A stretch of DNA of 64,000 nucleotides, taken from assembly GCA_026120185.1 (NCBI GenBank), contig JANUWF010000002.1:620001-684000 (forward strand), given 5' to 3'. Numbering within the stretch: the first letter of the stretch is position 1; every line of letters starts with the position of its first letter. The notes below the pieces were generated by a model, which was given only the letters and a program-made list of their open reading frames with translations, had not been told where the DNA came from and searched no databases. Source of the DNA: Voacanga thouarsii (lineage: Eukaryota > Streptophyta > Magnoliopsida > Gentianales > Apocynaceae). Positions 34,874 through 46,256 of the stretch are shown piece by piece. A program made the position numbers and the translations under genes.

Positions 34874-35332
34874 GCTACATCTTTTGAGTGGTTGTATTTA
34901 TTGTGCACATGTTTGTTTGGAAAGTGAAACACCACTCTTCATTTGTAAGATTTGTTTGAGGCTTGCCAGCACTTTCCTTTATGAAATCTTTTCAACTTGC
35001 ATATATGAACTGCTTTACTTGAAACACTTAAAGTATACATAGGCTTATTAAGATTTATATCTCACCACCTTTCATACTATATTTTCAGGTCGATCCTGCT
35101 ATGAAGGTTATTAGCTAGAGAATTGCCTATGTTTTCCTATGTATTTCTGTTGAAAGACAGTAGCAGACATTTATTTTTTTAAAATGTGTTCATGTATTGC
35201 TGGTTTGTAATAAGTTTAATTTTGAATTATTTCTCTTTTTTTATTTTGTGTGTTCTAGTTATAAAGACCCCTTATTCTATGGACGGATGACATCCCCAGC
35301 CCTAATGGGGGCATAGGTAGTGGGGTGTTACA

Positions 35333-35440
35333 AATATTGTATACTAAATACCTAAGAAAAATAAAAGTAAAAAGACTAACAAGCTAAAAACAATGATTGA
35401 ATTAATGAAACTCAAATGTTTTTGTGATACTAACGCATAA
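35333..35440 (-). other. Athila-like element leader, proximal part
   Basis: A/T-rich non-coding sequence joining the primer site to the distal leader at 29299-29583 across the Tekay insertion. Confidence 0.6.
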
Positions 35441-35457
35441 TCCCCAGCAGCCAAAAA
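35441..35457 (-). other. Primer-binding site, tRNA-Asp type (degenerate)
   Basis: On the minus strand the sequence following the LTR reads TTTTTGGCTGCTGGGGA. Compared with the Athila/Tat primer site complementary to tRNA-Asp (TGGCGCCGTTGCCGGGG) it retains the start and end with a small internal deletion. It supports both the Athila/Tat assignment and the LTR boundary. Confidence 0.75.
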
Positions 35458-35459
35458 CT

Positions 35460-37083
35460 TGTTGTGTGTTGCATGTATAGCTCATGTTATGTAAAGAATT
35501 ATGCTTAAGGCCCACTTAAGTTTTAAATTAAAATACTAATTTAACTCACATACCCACACAATTGGGCAAGTATACCCATCATGTAGTATAGAGTGTAGTT
35601 GGTAAGTATCGAAGATCCTCGAGAAAGGACATCAATTGCCACTATTTCCTCCTAGTTTCATTGTCCAATTCTTCAAAATAGAGAAGTAAAATGACTAAAT
35701 ACTACTAACTAATTACAAAAGAATGCCAAAGAATACATCTACCTAACTTATAAGATAAAGTATAGAGATCACAAAGGCTAGACTAAAGTAAGAAAAAGAT
35801 ATTAGCCATGTAATTAAAGAGAATTTCCTCATTCATAACCAAGTATTAAACATCATCCAATCAATTGAAGTCAAATTCAAAAATTTGCAAGATTTCCCAA
35901 ATATTACAAAATTCACTCTCTCTGAAGTAACGATTTTCCTATCATTAAGCCCTATGCATAGATATCTCTATCATACAAATTAAACATAAGAATGCAAAAA
36001 AATCAAGGAAATAAAAATCTAAGCCCAAAAAAGCCATAGAATTCCTATCTCTATGTGACCCCACAAACTTATCTACCACAACATTCTCAATCTCCCAAAT
36101 TTTTTCTCAAGTTCATCTAGGGAAAAAAAATCTACTAAACTAACATAAGAGGGAACCCATCTCATACATCCTTCCTCAAGTTCAATATAAGAGAATTACC
36201 TAAATAACCAATCCAATCAATCAAACTTAAGTGATAGATTACTCAAAATAGTAATTAATAAATTAAATAATTATCTAATACAAGCGAAAAATAGGGTAAA
36301 ACCCTTTAATTACAACTTACTTCAAGTAAATTCAACATCCACAAATTTAGATTATAAAGGGGAGAAAGGAAAAACTCATAGACAAGGTTTCTTTTCTACT
36401 TTGCAATCCTCCTTTAGGTGCTCATCTTCTCCTCCTATCTACCCTTGATCTTTACTCCTTGGCTTTCTCTTATGTTTCCAAAGGGTTTTTTTCAAAGGTA
36501 TTTCGTGTGTGTCTCTTCTGTATCCCTTCAAATAACACAGATAGGGAGTATCTATAAGTTCTTCTTGAAAAAAGCCCTAAAAATTGCAAAATATAGGTTA
36601 ATATGTGATGTTGCATGGCACTGTAGAAGGTATATTACACGTTGCTTTGCATGCTCTAATGTAGTTCTACGAGCTTTGAAATGATATCATCAACCTTAAT
36701 TTTATTATATGCTGTAAACATACACGGCTGTGTTAAAGACAATCTACACGGCACCATCGACTCTTAGGATATTTGATTTTTCTGATTTCTAGACATGCAC
36801 AGTGCCATGCAAGTGAAAGGCCTAGCGTCTTGAAGCCCCAGAAGTCTGACGCCTAAAGCTCAAGTAATGCATGAAGTCGTGCCTTGTGATCTCGACATTG
36901 CCATGTAGGCTCTGAAACTATTTTTATAATTCTTTTTCTCCTTGATTCCTTTTCTAATCTCAAACCTTTTCAACCTACATTAGACAAGGAGAAAATGAGG
37001 GATTAAGTAGCAATCTAAAATGAATTTTAAAGACTTTGAAGCGCAAATGATATGTAAAATTTAAATATAACGAGCAATTATCA
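35460..37083 (-). repeat. 5' LTR of the Athila-like element (1624 bp)
   Basis: The ends are TGTTGTGTGTTGC (35460) and GCAATTATCA (37083), TG..CA termini. Its inner side is marked by the tRNA-Asp-type primer site; its outer side joins copia gag sequence of the B1 element. It contains CGAAGATCCTCGAGAAAGG, comparable to the matching region of the solo LTR at 33338, and a block with ACGGCACCATC-like motifs (36600-36900). The open frame at 36418-36684 shows no family features and is treated as chance. Confidence 0.75.
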
Positions 37084-37089
37084 GGGACC

Positions 37090-37848
37090 ATTTGTTATTC
37101 TAGGCCTTCTTCTTCTTGAACTTCTTAGGTTGGGCCCTAGTTCTAGAGGATGTAGAAGAACGAGTAACAAAAATCTTTGACACTGGCTTCATGATTTTCT
37201 CAATAGCCTGGAGTTCCTTCATTAACTCAGTCAAAGACATATTCAACTTATCCATGTCATAGTTTAACTTGAACTGAGATTATAAATTTAGCAAAGTCGC
37301 AAGAACTATGTCAACTTAGCTCTTAGGATTGATTGTTGCCTCTAGGACCTCATCTTTCTTGAAATAAGCAATCATCTTAAACATATGCTCGAGAATTAAT
37401 GCCCTCGCATCCATCCTAGTATTCATGATTACCTCAAGAGCTTCTTGCTTGTAGGCTCGCTCTTGTCAACAAACATGGTGTGCAATGATATATCGATATC
37501 ATACATTGTAGGCATGTTCTCATGGTTAGACTAAAGAACATTAGACATGGAAGCCAATATATAGCATCTAGCCAATTCATCGACTTTCTTCCATGCCTTC
37601 TCAGCCTCACGATCTTAGTTCATAGAATCTTCCCTAATTTCAAGATGGTGATCGGTCAAAACATACTTGTACTCCTTAACAGTAAGTACTATTTTCAGAT
37701 TCCTTTTCCAATTCATGTAAATTGGTCCAGTAAGCTTATTTTTCTTGAGAATAATAGACAAATGATTGAAACTAAACATTTCTTTTGATTGGAAAAAAAC
37801 TTCATTCAAAAAATGTTTGTTTGGGAAAAAAATATATAAAAAATGCAC
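37090..37848 (-). pseudogene. Copia family B gag remnant (B1 element)
   Basis: On the minus strand an ATG at 37848 or 37788 leads into FNHLSIILKKNKLTGP, NWKRNLKIVLTVKEYKYVL, the N-terminal part of copia gag. Later segments (about 37465 to 37110) match the B2 gag at 63659-63973 across several frames: SLTELMKEL, RASSSR and GPKPKKF have recognisable counterparts. Sequence ends at 37084 where the Athila-like LTR begins, so nucleocapsid, protease and pol of this copy are missing from this side. Frameshifts and stops are frequent. Confidence 0.8.
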
Positions 37849-39393
37849 AGTTAAACATTATATTATATCCATGATATGGTTAGCCTATTAAAATCATTAT
37901 AAAAAAATATGAAAATTTTAGCTCTTGGAAAAATTGATATAACTTCGTAGGAAGGTTAGCAATTTTCTAAGTTATGTATATAGCCATCACTAATTAAACT
38001 TTCTTAGTAGTTAATGATCTAGATATAGTTCCATCGATGGGATGGCCACTACCCACATTACGTACAGATAATCTAATGTTAATACTTCCAACTTAGGCTA
38101 GCCAATACTAACATATATCTATGGCATTAATTATAATTCTTGCGTTAATTTTAGATTCTCGTGAAAATCCATCTCATAGGGGATCATGTTTAGAATGACA
38201 CAAGGATAATCACAATCTCTCAAAGGAATCCATGACAGAAGCTGTGAGGTCGTTAGAACTTCTCTTAATCTTTTGAGAAAAATAGGTTTTTAGAAAATGT
38301 TTTTCTTAAAATATATTTGGTTTTTAATAACTTTAGTAAAAAAAAAATCAAAAATTCGATGTTATTCTCAATGTCAAGGATAATACCCTTTAAGAGAATA
38401 AACCATAAATTTTACTTTCACTATTCAAGTTAAAAACCTTTTCTAGGAACTAAATTTAAAATATTTAAATTCAAATTATTCTCCCTGTCAAAGATAAAAT
38501 CTTTTGAAAGAATAAATCATGAATTTTATTTTAAATTTCTTATTTCACTTTTAAAACATTTTTCTTAATTGTTTTATCTAAAGAAAAATAGATTTCTCAA
38601 AAACTTGTACAATTGATTACAAAATTAAATAACTAGTCACGCTTCCAAAAATAAACTTCTTACATGCTATTTCTATCCTTTAATTCTTATGTGACAAAAT
38701 AATGGATGTAAACATCAAACTAAGTTAAAATGATCTTATTTAATTCTAAAATGGTTCCGCCTTTACCATTTTCATACAAAATTGATCATCCACCATAAAT
38801 AATCCATTGCAAGAAAATAACCTCGTGCAATATGGGACTCAAAAAGAAAAGAAAAATTATAAGGAAAAATATGGACAAATCTATCTAGCAAGTTAAACTA
38901 CACAAACCACCTTGAACCAATCCGATTTCAAATTCTAGTCGGTCCATGCTCAACCTAAATCGACAACTAGTTTATTTTACTCCATAGACGTGCAAGCCAT
39001 GGACCACCTTCAATTCTCCCTTATAGCCAATCCATGGCTTGAACAAGCCACATAGCACCTTACCCTCTTGTGAAGCAAATATCTGGCCCACTTTTTTTCC
39101 AAGCCTTGGTTGCCTTGTTATTTTAATCTTAGAAGCCAGTGACCGGCTTTAGCGAGCTTGCCGCAGCTAGTTCTTCTCCAAGCGGGTGTTCCCTAAAGCG
39201 TTTTTTTCTGTTATTTTTCCTTTGTTTTTGCTTGTTTGTTTCATTCCTTCATTCTGTGGGATTTTAGTATTGATCAGGCACTAATATTATTACAGCATTC
39301 CTGTAAATTGAATTTAAATACAATACCAACTGCCTATACTTTCAAAATGAGGCATACATGAATTCTATAGGAAAGTAATTAATAATAAATTAC
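37849..39393 (-). other. B1 leader between gag and the LINE insertion
   Basis: Non-coding, A/T-rich leader. It includes two imperfect copies, about 115 bp apart, of a segment with ATTCTC..TGTCAA.GATAA and GAATAAA(C/T)CAT (about 38363-38420 and 38478-38535), and a GC-richer block near 38990-39190 with CCATGG and GACCGGCTTTAGC-type motifs. The leader resumes at 54274 on the other side of the LINE. Confidence 0.6.
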
Positions 39394-40242
39394 ATGTTCC
39401 TATACCTCCATACTCCAGGCATACACTCAAGGCATACACGAACATTTGATCGTGTGTCATATGCTAGAGTTTTGGTTGAAGTTGATATGTCCAAGCCTCT
39501 AGTGAAAGTGGTGCCAATTCGATTGCCATCTGGTAAGATCAAGCAGCAGGCAGTCAGATTCAAATTTGAACCATCCTACTATTGTTTCTGCTGTAAATTT
39601 GGGCATGTCACAGAGGCATGCATGGGGGAAAAAATAAAAAGAAAGGAACAAATGCTGGCTCCCAAGACGGATGGAATTAACATAGGGCAAAAGGGAAAGA
39701 CAAATAAACGGACAAGGCCTTTGTCTGCACCAGTTGGATAGAACAAACATCTGCGATCACTATCATCTGGTTTGAAAAGGAATTTATGCAATGATAAAGG
39801 GAAACAACCTGCCAACTGTTTGGAGCAGGACAACAGCCACAACATGCACAGTACACCACCTGTGCCTGTGTGCAACGACCATGGAATGCCCAAGATTGTC
39901 ACGAACGACAAACAAGGACAAAGAAGAGCTGCTAAACATGATGCATCCTCCTCATCTATTGGACTGAATAACCATATCAAGGATAGAAGAGGTCGGTCCA
40001 GGGTAAGACGTAGCGGACACCAACAATAGCATTCTAAATCACAGTTGAATGTACATTTTGAAAACAAAAATTCTGCCTCTCCTACTAGGACTGAAGGCTG
40101 TGTTGACGATGCTCAAAAAGACATAGGGAATGCCAACAAGGCAACAGTTCAGGCAACGAAATTCATTTGTTCGGTATGGAAGAAATATGCACAACGTAGT
40201 GTTGACTTGATTAGTGCCCAAAGGGCACTATTTAGTCCTTAA
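39394..40242 (+). pseudogene. LINE ORF1 (nucleic-acid-binding), truncated
   Basis: The readable part begins with FDRVSYARVLVEVDMSKPL, followed by PIRLPSGKIKQQAVRFKFE and a cysteine-rich knuckle (CFCCKFGHVTEAC, about 39583-39621), as in the C-terminal half of plant L1 ORF1 proteins. Knuckle spacing is irregular: a TAT (Tyr) stands where the first Cys is expected. The upstream domain is absent. A frame ends at 39741; low-complexity, basic sequence follows. The last frame (40045-40242) ends with a TAA that overlaps the ORF2 ATG. ORF1 would coat LINE RNA. Confidence 0.75.
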
Positions 40243-42710
40243 TGAGAGTAGCATGTTGGAATATTCGAGGGTTTAACAAGACCCTCAAGCATCACGAGGT
40301 TCAAAAATTTACTTCTAAACATCATGTTGATGTTATTAGATTACTGGAAACAAAGCTAAATGTTGTTGGGCTGGATAATATTTTACAAACCAAATTCTCT
40401 AATTGGTCGGCTATTCATAACTTGGTGGAATCAGATGGTGGTAGAATTGCCATCTTGTGGAATGGTGCAAGGGTGAATGTCTAATTATTCCATTGCACGC
40501 CTCAGGCTATTACTGTGCGCATCACATGTAAGATTTCTAATGCTATATATGCCTTCACTTTTGTTTATGCTTACAATTCTGTTGTGGCACGTAGAAATTT
40601 ATGGGAAGATATTCAGTTCTTATCTTCATTGCTGTCGGAGGCATGGATCCTTATGGGGGATTTTAATTCTTATTTACATGTGGATGATAAACTTGGTGGT
40701 TCATTGCCTTCAACATATGAATTTAGGGACTTTGCGTCATTATGTGCTGACACTAGCCTGGATGACCTACCCTATGTCGGGCCGCGGTATACTTGGACAA
40801 ATTCTAGGGTGTTGTCCAAACTGGATAAAGTTATGGGTAATAATGCATGGTTTCAGTCATCTATCCAGGCATCAGTGGAGTTTTTCCCTATTGGCTGCAT
40901 TTCTGATCATAGTCCTGCTATTTGGTCATTGGTTGATAATAGTATGGGATCAGGTCATCCGTTCAGGTTCCTTATTCTTTGGGCTAACTATGAATCATTC
41001 CAGAATATTGTCAAAGGGGTTTGGGATCAGCCATACATAGGTTTTCACCAGTTCACCCTCTGTTGTCGGTTGAAAATGCTAAAGCGTGACTTGTGGAACC
41101 TAAACAAACTGGAATTCTCTCACCTGTCTGATCGTGTTGAACAAGCGAACCAGGCTGTACTCAATGCCCAACAGCTATTACTTGCCAACCCTTGGGATTA
41201 GAATCTTATTGCACACTTCAAGAAGTGTAAACTATCGACATGGCGTATCGTGAAGGCAGAAATGAAGTTCTACCAGTAAGTTGCTAAAGGAAGGTATGTA
41301 GCTCACGCTGATAAAAAAACCCTTACTTCTTTAACATGGTAAAAAAAACTAAAAAGAGGAGCTTCATCGCTTCGATTCTCAAGGAGGATGGTAGCATGAC
41401 CAATAGCCCAAAGGATCTTGCTGATGAATTTGTTGATTATTACCGAAAACTTCTTGGGACTAAGGTGGACTGCCAAGGAATCAATGTGGACTTTGTTAGG
41501 GCTGGTCCAATAGTACCTCATGACTTGAAGGTGGACTTAGTTAGGGAAGTTACTATCCAGGATATCAAATTAGCCCTGTGGGATATTGGTGATTGCAAAG
41601 CCCCCGGCCCTGATGGATACTCAGCCTTATTTTTCAAGAAAGCTTAGGGTACGGTTGGGCGGAGTCTTTTTTATGCTGTTTCAGAATTCTTCACTTCTCG
41701 TAGAATTCTTAAGCAGATTAACCATTCTATTATTACCTTGGTTTCGAAATCAGATCATGTTGAGAGGGTGTATGACTATCGACCTATTTCTTGTTGTAAC
41801 GTGGTCTACAAGATTATTTCTAAGATTCTGGCTGATAGACTTAAACTGGTAGTACCTCACCTTGTGGACAGATCACAGTCAGCATTCATACAAGATAGAC
41901 TTATGACTGATAATATCTTGATGGTTCAGGAACTTATGCGGATTATAGTAGAACAAGAGTTTCTCCTCGATGTACAATTAAGGTGGACCTAAGGAAGGCT
42001 TATGACTCAGTTAATTGGGATTTCTTACTGGATTTACTTACTGAGCTTGGGTTCCCTCCTCTTTTCATGAACTGGATTGAGCAATGTCACCACTACTTCG
42101 TTCTCTATTGCTATCAACGGGTCTGTCCATGGTTTCTTTAGTGGAGCTAAAGATTTGCACCAAAGGGATCCGGTCTCCCCCCTGTTGTTTGTCATTTGCT
42201 TAGAATATTTCTCACGGGTTGTCAAAGTGCACATACTGGGGACCCTATTCAACTATCATCCCAAGTGTAAGGAGCTTAGGATTACTCACCATGCTTTTGC
42301 GGATGACCTTATGTTGTTTGCTAGAGGTGATTGTTCCTCTATCCGTATTCTCCTTGACTACTTAGAAGAATTTAAAAAATGCTCGGGTCTTGAAATCAAT
42401 AAGGATAAGTCCAATATTTATCCTGCTGGGATCCATACGAATATTCAGGAGAATATTCTGGAAACTACGGGCCTACCTATTGGGGAATTTCCGTTCCGCT
42501 ACCTTGGCCTACCAATCGCGAATGGTAAAATTTGGCTCACTTACTACAGACCATTGCTTGATCGCATTGGCTTATATATTGGCCGATGGTCCACTCGTTC
42601 TCTCTCTTATGTTGGGCACCTCCAACTAATCCAATCTATTCTCCAAGGGATTGAGTGTTTCTGGTTATCTATTCTCCCTACGCCATCTGCTGTCATTTGT
42701 CAGTTGGATA
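40242..42710 (+). pseudogene. LINE ORF2: endonuclease and reverse transcriptase
   Basis: The ATG at 40242 gives MRVACWNIRGF. The apurinic-type endonuclease keeps WNIRG, LLETKL, LMGDFNSYL, LDKVMGN and ISDHSPAI; only one in-frame stop (TAA, 40482) interrupts it before a TAG at 41199. An extra A in a seven-A run (41313-41319) shifts frame. RT starts at about 41560 with KAPGPDGYSALFFKKA, then YRPISCCNVVYKIISKILADRL, SAFIQDRLMTDNIL, VDLRKAYDSVNWDFL (after another frameshift near 41950), RDPVSPLLFVICLEYF and catalytic FADD (42296-42307, intact). PFRYLGLPI and LLDRI..IGRWSTRSLSYVGH follow. Copia A2 interrupts at 42710. Confidence 0.9.
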
Positions 42711-44428
42711 TGTTGGGTATCTCGGGCTCGTATCCCATATGGCACAGCGAAAAATAAAATGAGATACCCTCCCAAGACTTTTATATGTGTGAAAAGCAAG
42801 ATATAACGACAATAAAGGAAATAGCTTTTACCTTTGGGTGATCATGCGCAGAGCAAAATTTTCTTCTTCAAGTTGAGGCGCGATCCAGCAATCCTCGTGA
42901 TCAACCTCCACGTGAGTTGGACGTTTACCCACTGTAATCACAGTGTGTGATTATCTTTAATAGTAATCCACACAGAGGAATATTCAAGCACGTAGTTTTC
43001 TGTGCTAGCAGAAATTCTAAGTGGCGGCTAGGGTTCCTCTTCAAGATCAAATCGAGAGAGAAGAAGAGAAAAAGCTCGTGGCTGTTGTTTCTTTTTGTGT
43101 GTTGTTCAGCTATTGGCAAGGGTTTTTCGTGTGTTATTAGCTACTATATATCACACAAAATTTCCTTCCCAAAACTGAGAATTCTAATCCTATTAGAATT
43201 CCCTAATTGTAATTGGAAATATCAAGTTCTCACAATTACAACTTGTACCACAAATTATAACTAATTATAATTTGTCCACAACAACTTTTCTTTCTCTCAA
43301 TCAACCCCACAATGTTATCAAATAACATCTTGAGTATATAATCCTCTATTATGTGTGACCTATTAAGTTTCCCAATCAATCGGTAGAGAACATGAATTAA
43401 TCTAAACGTCTTTGAGATTAATAATCCATAATTAATTAGAATTAATCCTATTAATTCTAATCAGGATTGGTTTAATAATTCATCAATTAATAAACCCATA
43501 TTCCCAGATCATAAGTGGTAACTAGCAACACATCATGCCACCCAAGAGTCCAGAAAGTCAAGTGGCTTGACATGAACCCTTCAATAACAAACTTCAGTGC
43601 AATTAACTCCTTTCACCATACAATATCTCATTCGGTTTGGAGTACGGAATTAGTGTCAACTCCCTCCAGAAATAATTCTGGCCTGAATACAATAGTACTT
43701 GTACCAGGAACCCACTACTCTAGATGTGTATCAATTGGAACTGTTTCCAATACACAATCGCCTTGGCTAAGGACTTTCCGAGTAGTAATTCCTACAAGTG
43801 GATATGAGATATTCGCCCCTACTATTAGGAGTGGTGAATCCTTTATTGATCCTATCAACTACTTTCGTTTACCCCACAATGTACCCAATATCCATCCCAT
43901 AGGCGGCCCTCGATCGAGCTCCGAAGATTAGAATCAAAGTACAAAGCTCAGCAAACAAAGTACATTAGAGATCTTAAGTCTAAGGATACTTGCACGTTTG
44001 CTATATTGAGATTATATCACTGGCACTAAATAGTTATCCATATGATTATCTCAAAGTTATGTCATCCAATGAACTTGTTCCATTATCAAGCATCCACGTG
44101 TTAACTTTGAGTATCTCAATACTCACGATTATGAGAACCACCGCCTGATCAAATCAGGAAGTCTAACACATGCTAGTCTTAACGAATTACTGATGTCCTA
44201 TCTCATTAATACTATGACTAGAGACTATTTAAGTACTAATACCATCCAGTGTAGTAGGAATCTCATATCATGATCTCTATCATGATTTCCTTAACACAGT
44301 GTTGTACTAGGGACTTTATCGAACAGTTATATTACTTAAAGTAAACAAAAAGAAACTGTAAGATAAATAATGTCTTTTATTAAAAGAAAATATGCCATAT
44401 ACAATGTACAAGTGATATAACACTAACA
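42711..44428 (-). repeat. 3' LTR of A2 (1718 bp)
   Basis: Ends are TGTTGGGTATCTCGG (42711) and ATAACACTAACA (44428). It matches the 5' LTR at 51480-53284 apart from a 75 bp duplication in that one and scattered substitutions. The open frame at 43515-43931 is LTR sequence and is not a gene. Confidence 0.94.
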
Positions 44429-44771
44429 AACTCCCACTTGCACTAGAGCTAATCATTTATATATCTAATACCGAATGACTCAACATGGCAATCATGTTTC
44501 TTTTAGAATAGTACTTTCGTAAGTGGGTCAACTAAGTTCTCATCCATGGGAACTCTCTCTATCTTGATTTCCTTAGCTGCTTCAGAAGCGGCTATGTACT
44601 CAGCTTCTGTCGTAGAGTTGGCAATAATCTCTTGTTTGGAACCTTTCCAACTTATTGCCCCTCTGCGCAACGTAAACACTTAGCTGGATTGTGATTCAAA
44701 ATTATCTTTGTCAAATTGAAAACTGGCATCAGTATACCCGTTTATTTTTAAATCACCTTCTCCATATACTA
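44429..44771 (-). pseudogene. A2 RNase H C-terminus and polypurine tract
   Basis: The polypurine tract (minus strand GTGCAAGTGGGAGTT, 44429-44443) adjoins the LTR. Upstream on the minus strand are VDPLTKVLF and EAEYIAASEAAKE. SEAAKE runs directly into IKIERVP, whereas A1 has about 50 residues between them including the catalytic SLYCDN segment. So roughly 150 bp are deleted and RNase H is dead. The remainder of the domain continues at 46260 on the far side of the solo LTR. Confidence 0.85.
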
Positions 44772-44776
44772 AGAAC

Positions 44777-46254
44777 TGTTAGGGATATGTCCTAGAGTCA
44801 ATTTGTACTTATACTATTGTCGCTGTGTTTTATATAATAATATGAGATTTTTCTTTCCATGAATAGTGCATTTTATTTTGTGGTCATCAAGTACGTGACT
44901 TGATAGTAAAACCCTACAATGAATACAATGACTATTCTAAAACTGTCCCTGGTCGATTATTATTATTGAAACAATAATAAATTAAGATTAGTATGTTTGT
45001 GACTTGATGACTATGTTTTACTGGTCATGGATATTTGTGATATCGAGTCAAAACATAACTAAATGTTAGAGAACATTGTATTTGACATGACCCACTGTGA
45101 GAGTACTTCATGGAACATGTCATAAGTACTTTCTAACCATAATGATATTAAAAGTCCTTCGACCTAAATTCATCATAGTTTCCTACTTAATAAATTCTAT
45201 ATTTTGACGTTGTCTAAAGTTGTCTTTAATCAGATAATAAATTAGACTACTATTGAATATAGAATAAATCAATGAGAGGAATATGAATGATAGTGAAGGA
45301 ATTTGTCCCTCTCAATTATGGGAAAGATATCCATGGGCCCCGTGATAAATTAGACTGTTAAAATGCATGGCCGTGCTCAAATATATCAATCTAAGATATT
45401 GATATCATTTGTTTGAACAGTCTACTATGAAATCAAGAAATAATTGATTAAGTTTAATAAGGATGACATACTCCGTGCCTTATGCTTAATCTGGATATCG
45501 TGTGACAAAAGGGCTAAATATAAAATTATGGTTTGGTTCAAAGAGATCATCGATCTTCATTTAACCTGGATAATTATAATGTTTTGCTAGAAACCAGTTA
45601 TAACTTGTGTGCCATTTAAATATGATTTGGGTACACTGCCAGTGTTAAATGAACTTTTAGGGTCACGAATTTGGAAATATGTCTAAATTAATCAAACTTA
45701 GAAAATTTACCAGATACAATAAATTTGGAAATATGTCCACATTCGATATATCTGGATAATGTCTAGATTATAAGAATCTGACTCGATAAATTAATTGTTT
45801 AAATAACCGAGATAATAGCAGAATCTTATCATATCAGTTTTAATTTAATTTAAATTTAAATTTAAATATGATAAGATATTATTAGGGTTAGACTCTAAGA
45901 GGTTTAGGGTTTTTTAAGAAAACCCTAACCGTCTTTTCAATAGTTTAATTCTATTGAGAACATTCGTGCCATTCTCTACCAGAAAAAAAAAAGAGAACCC
46001 TTTCAAACCCTAGGCGCTAGCACTCCCCGGGTGACGAGTGAGTTTGCGGTGTGTATTCGATAGAGGACGTTCGCGTACTGCAGCGTCGGTGATCATTCGG
46101 GTTGCACGTGCAGCAACACCATCAGAATCGAAGGATATCGATTTCATTAACCAGAGGTAATTCTGCAAACCTACGATCTTCTTAATCGTTTACTTAGATC
46201 CTCAGAAGGGATTCGTGGATGTTTTTCGCGTTTAGGAGTCCACGAATCCTAACA
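44777..46254 (+). mobile_element. Solo LTR, copia-like family D (1478 bp)
   Basis: The ends TGTTAGGGATATG and CGAATCCTAACA are flanked by AGAAC at 44772-44776 and 46255-46259, within the A2 RNase H region. Plus orientation is inferred from an A/T-rich first part and a GC-rich end. The last 300 bp (about 45960-46250) keep many CpG sites (CTAGGCGCTAGC, CGTTCGCGTACTG, GTTTTTCGCG), unlike the decayed elements around it. Such termini occur in Tork/TAR/Angela-group copia elements. No internal region remains. Confidence 0.85.
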
Positions 46255-46256
46255 AG

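Larger units (their letters stand above)
29589..35332 (+). mobile_element. Solo LTR of Tekay-like gypsy family, split
   Basis: Starts TGTGAAACCCCA and ends GGGGTGTTACA with target duplication AATAT at 29584-29588 and 35333-35337. Without the nested element it is about 4.2 kb, collinear with 2473-6933. Differences from that copy include about 245 bp absent near 29945 and about 105 bp absent near 33270 (the GC-rich 3' block), where the sequence jumps from TAAGTTTGAG to TGTGGCATTCTG. It is non-coding. Confidence 0.93.

Noticed and set aside
36418..36684. Open frame of 88 codons with hydrophobic stretches
   Set aside because: It lies inside the Athila-like 5' LTR, has no known motif, and is not conserved in related LTRs.
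35425..37083. TGATAC at 35425 as the left end of the LTR
   Set aside because: The degenerate tRNA-Asp primer site lies between it and TGTTGTGTG at 35460, so the LTR must begin at 35460.
39394..39440. LINE target-site duplication
   Set aside because: The sequence after the poly(A) tail (GCACGAAAGATCC) has no convincing match near the 5' end; the repeated GGCATACAC at 39418 and 39433 is too short and wrongly placed.
39499..40067. Minus-strand frames of 83 and 162 codons, cysteine-rich
   Set aside because: They are antisense to LINE ORF1, whose plus-strand reading carries the recognisable family motifs.
40477..41040. 187-codon plus-strand frame, leucine-rich
   Set aside because: It is an alternative frame of the LINE endonuclease; the frame with WNIRG, GDFN and SDH motifs is the real one.
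43515..43931. 138-codon frame in the A2 LTR, and related frames at 52569 and 56215
   Set aside because: It recurs because the LTR recurs; no start context, family match or coding signature, and the frame is broken in other LTR copies.
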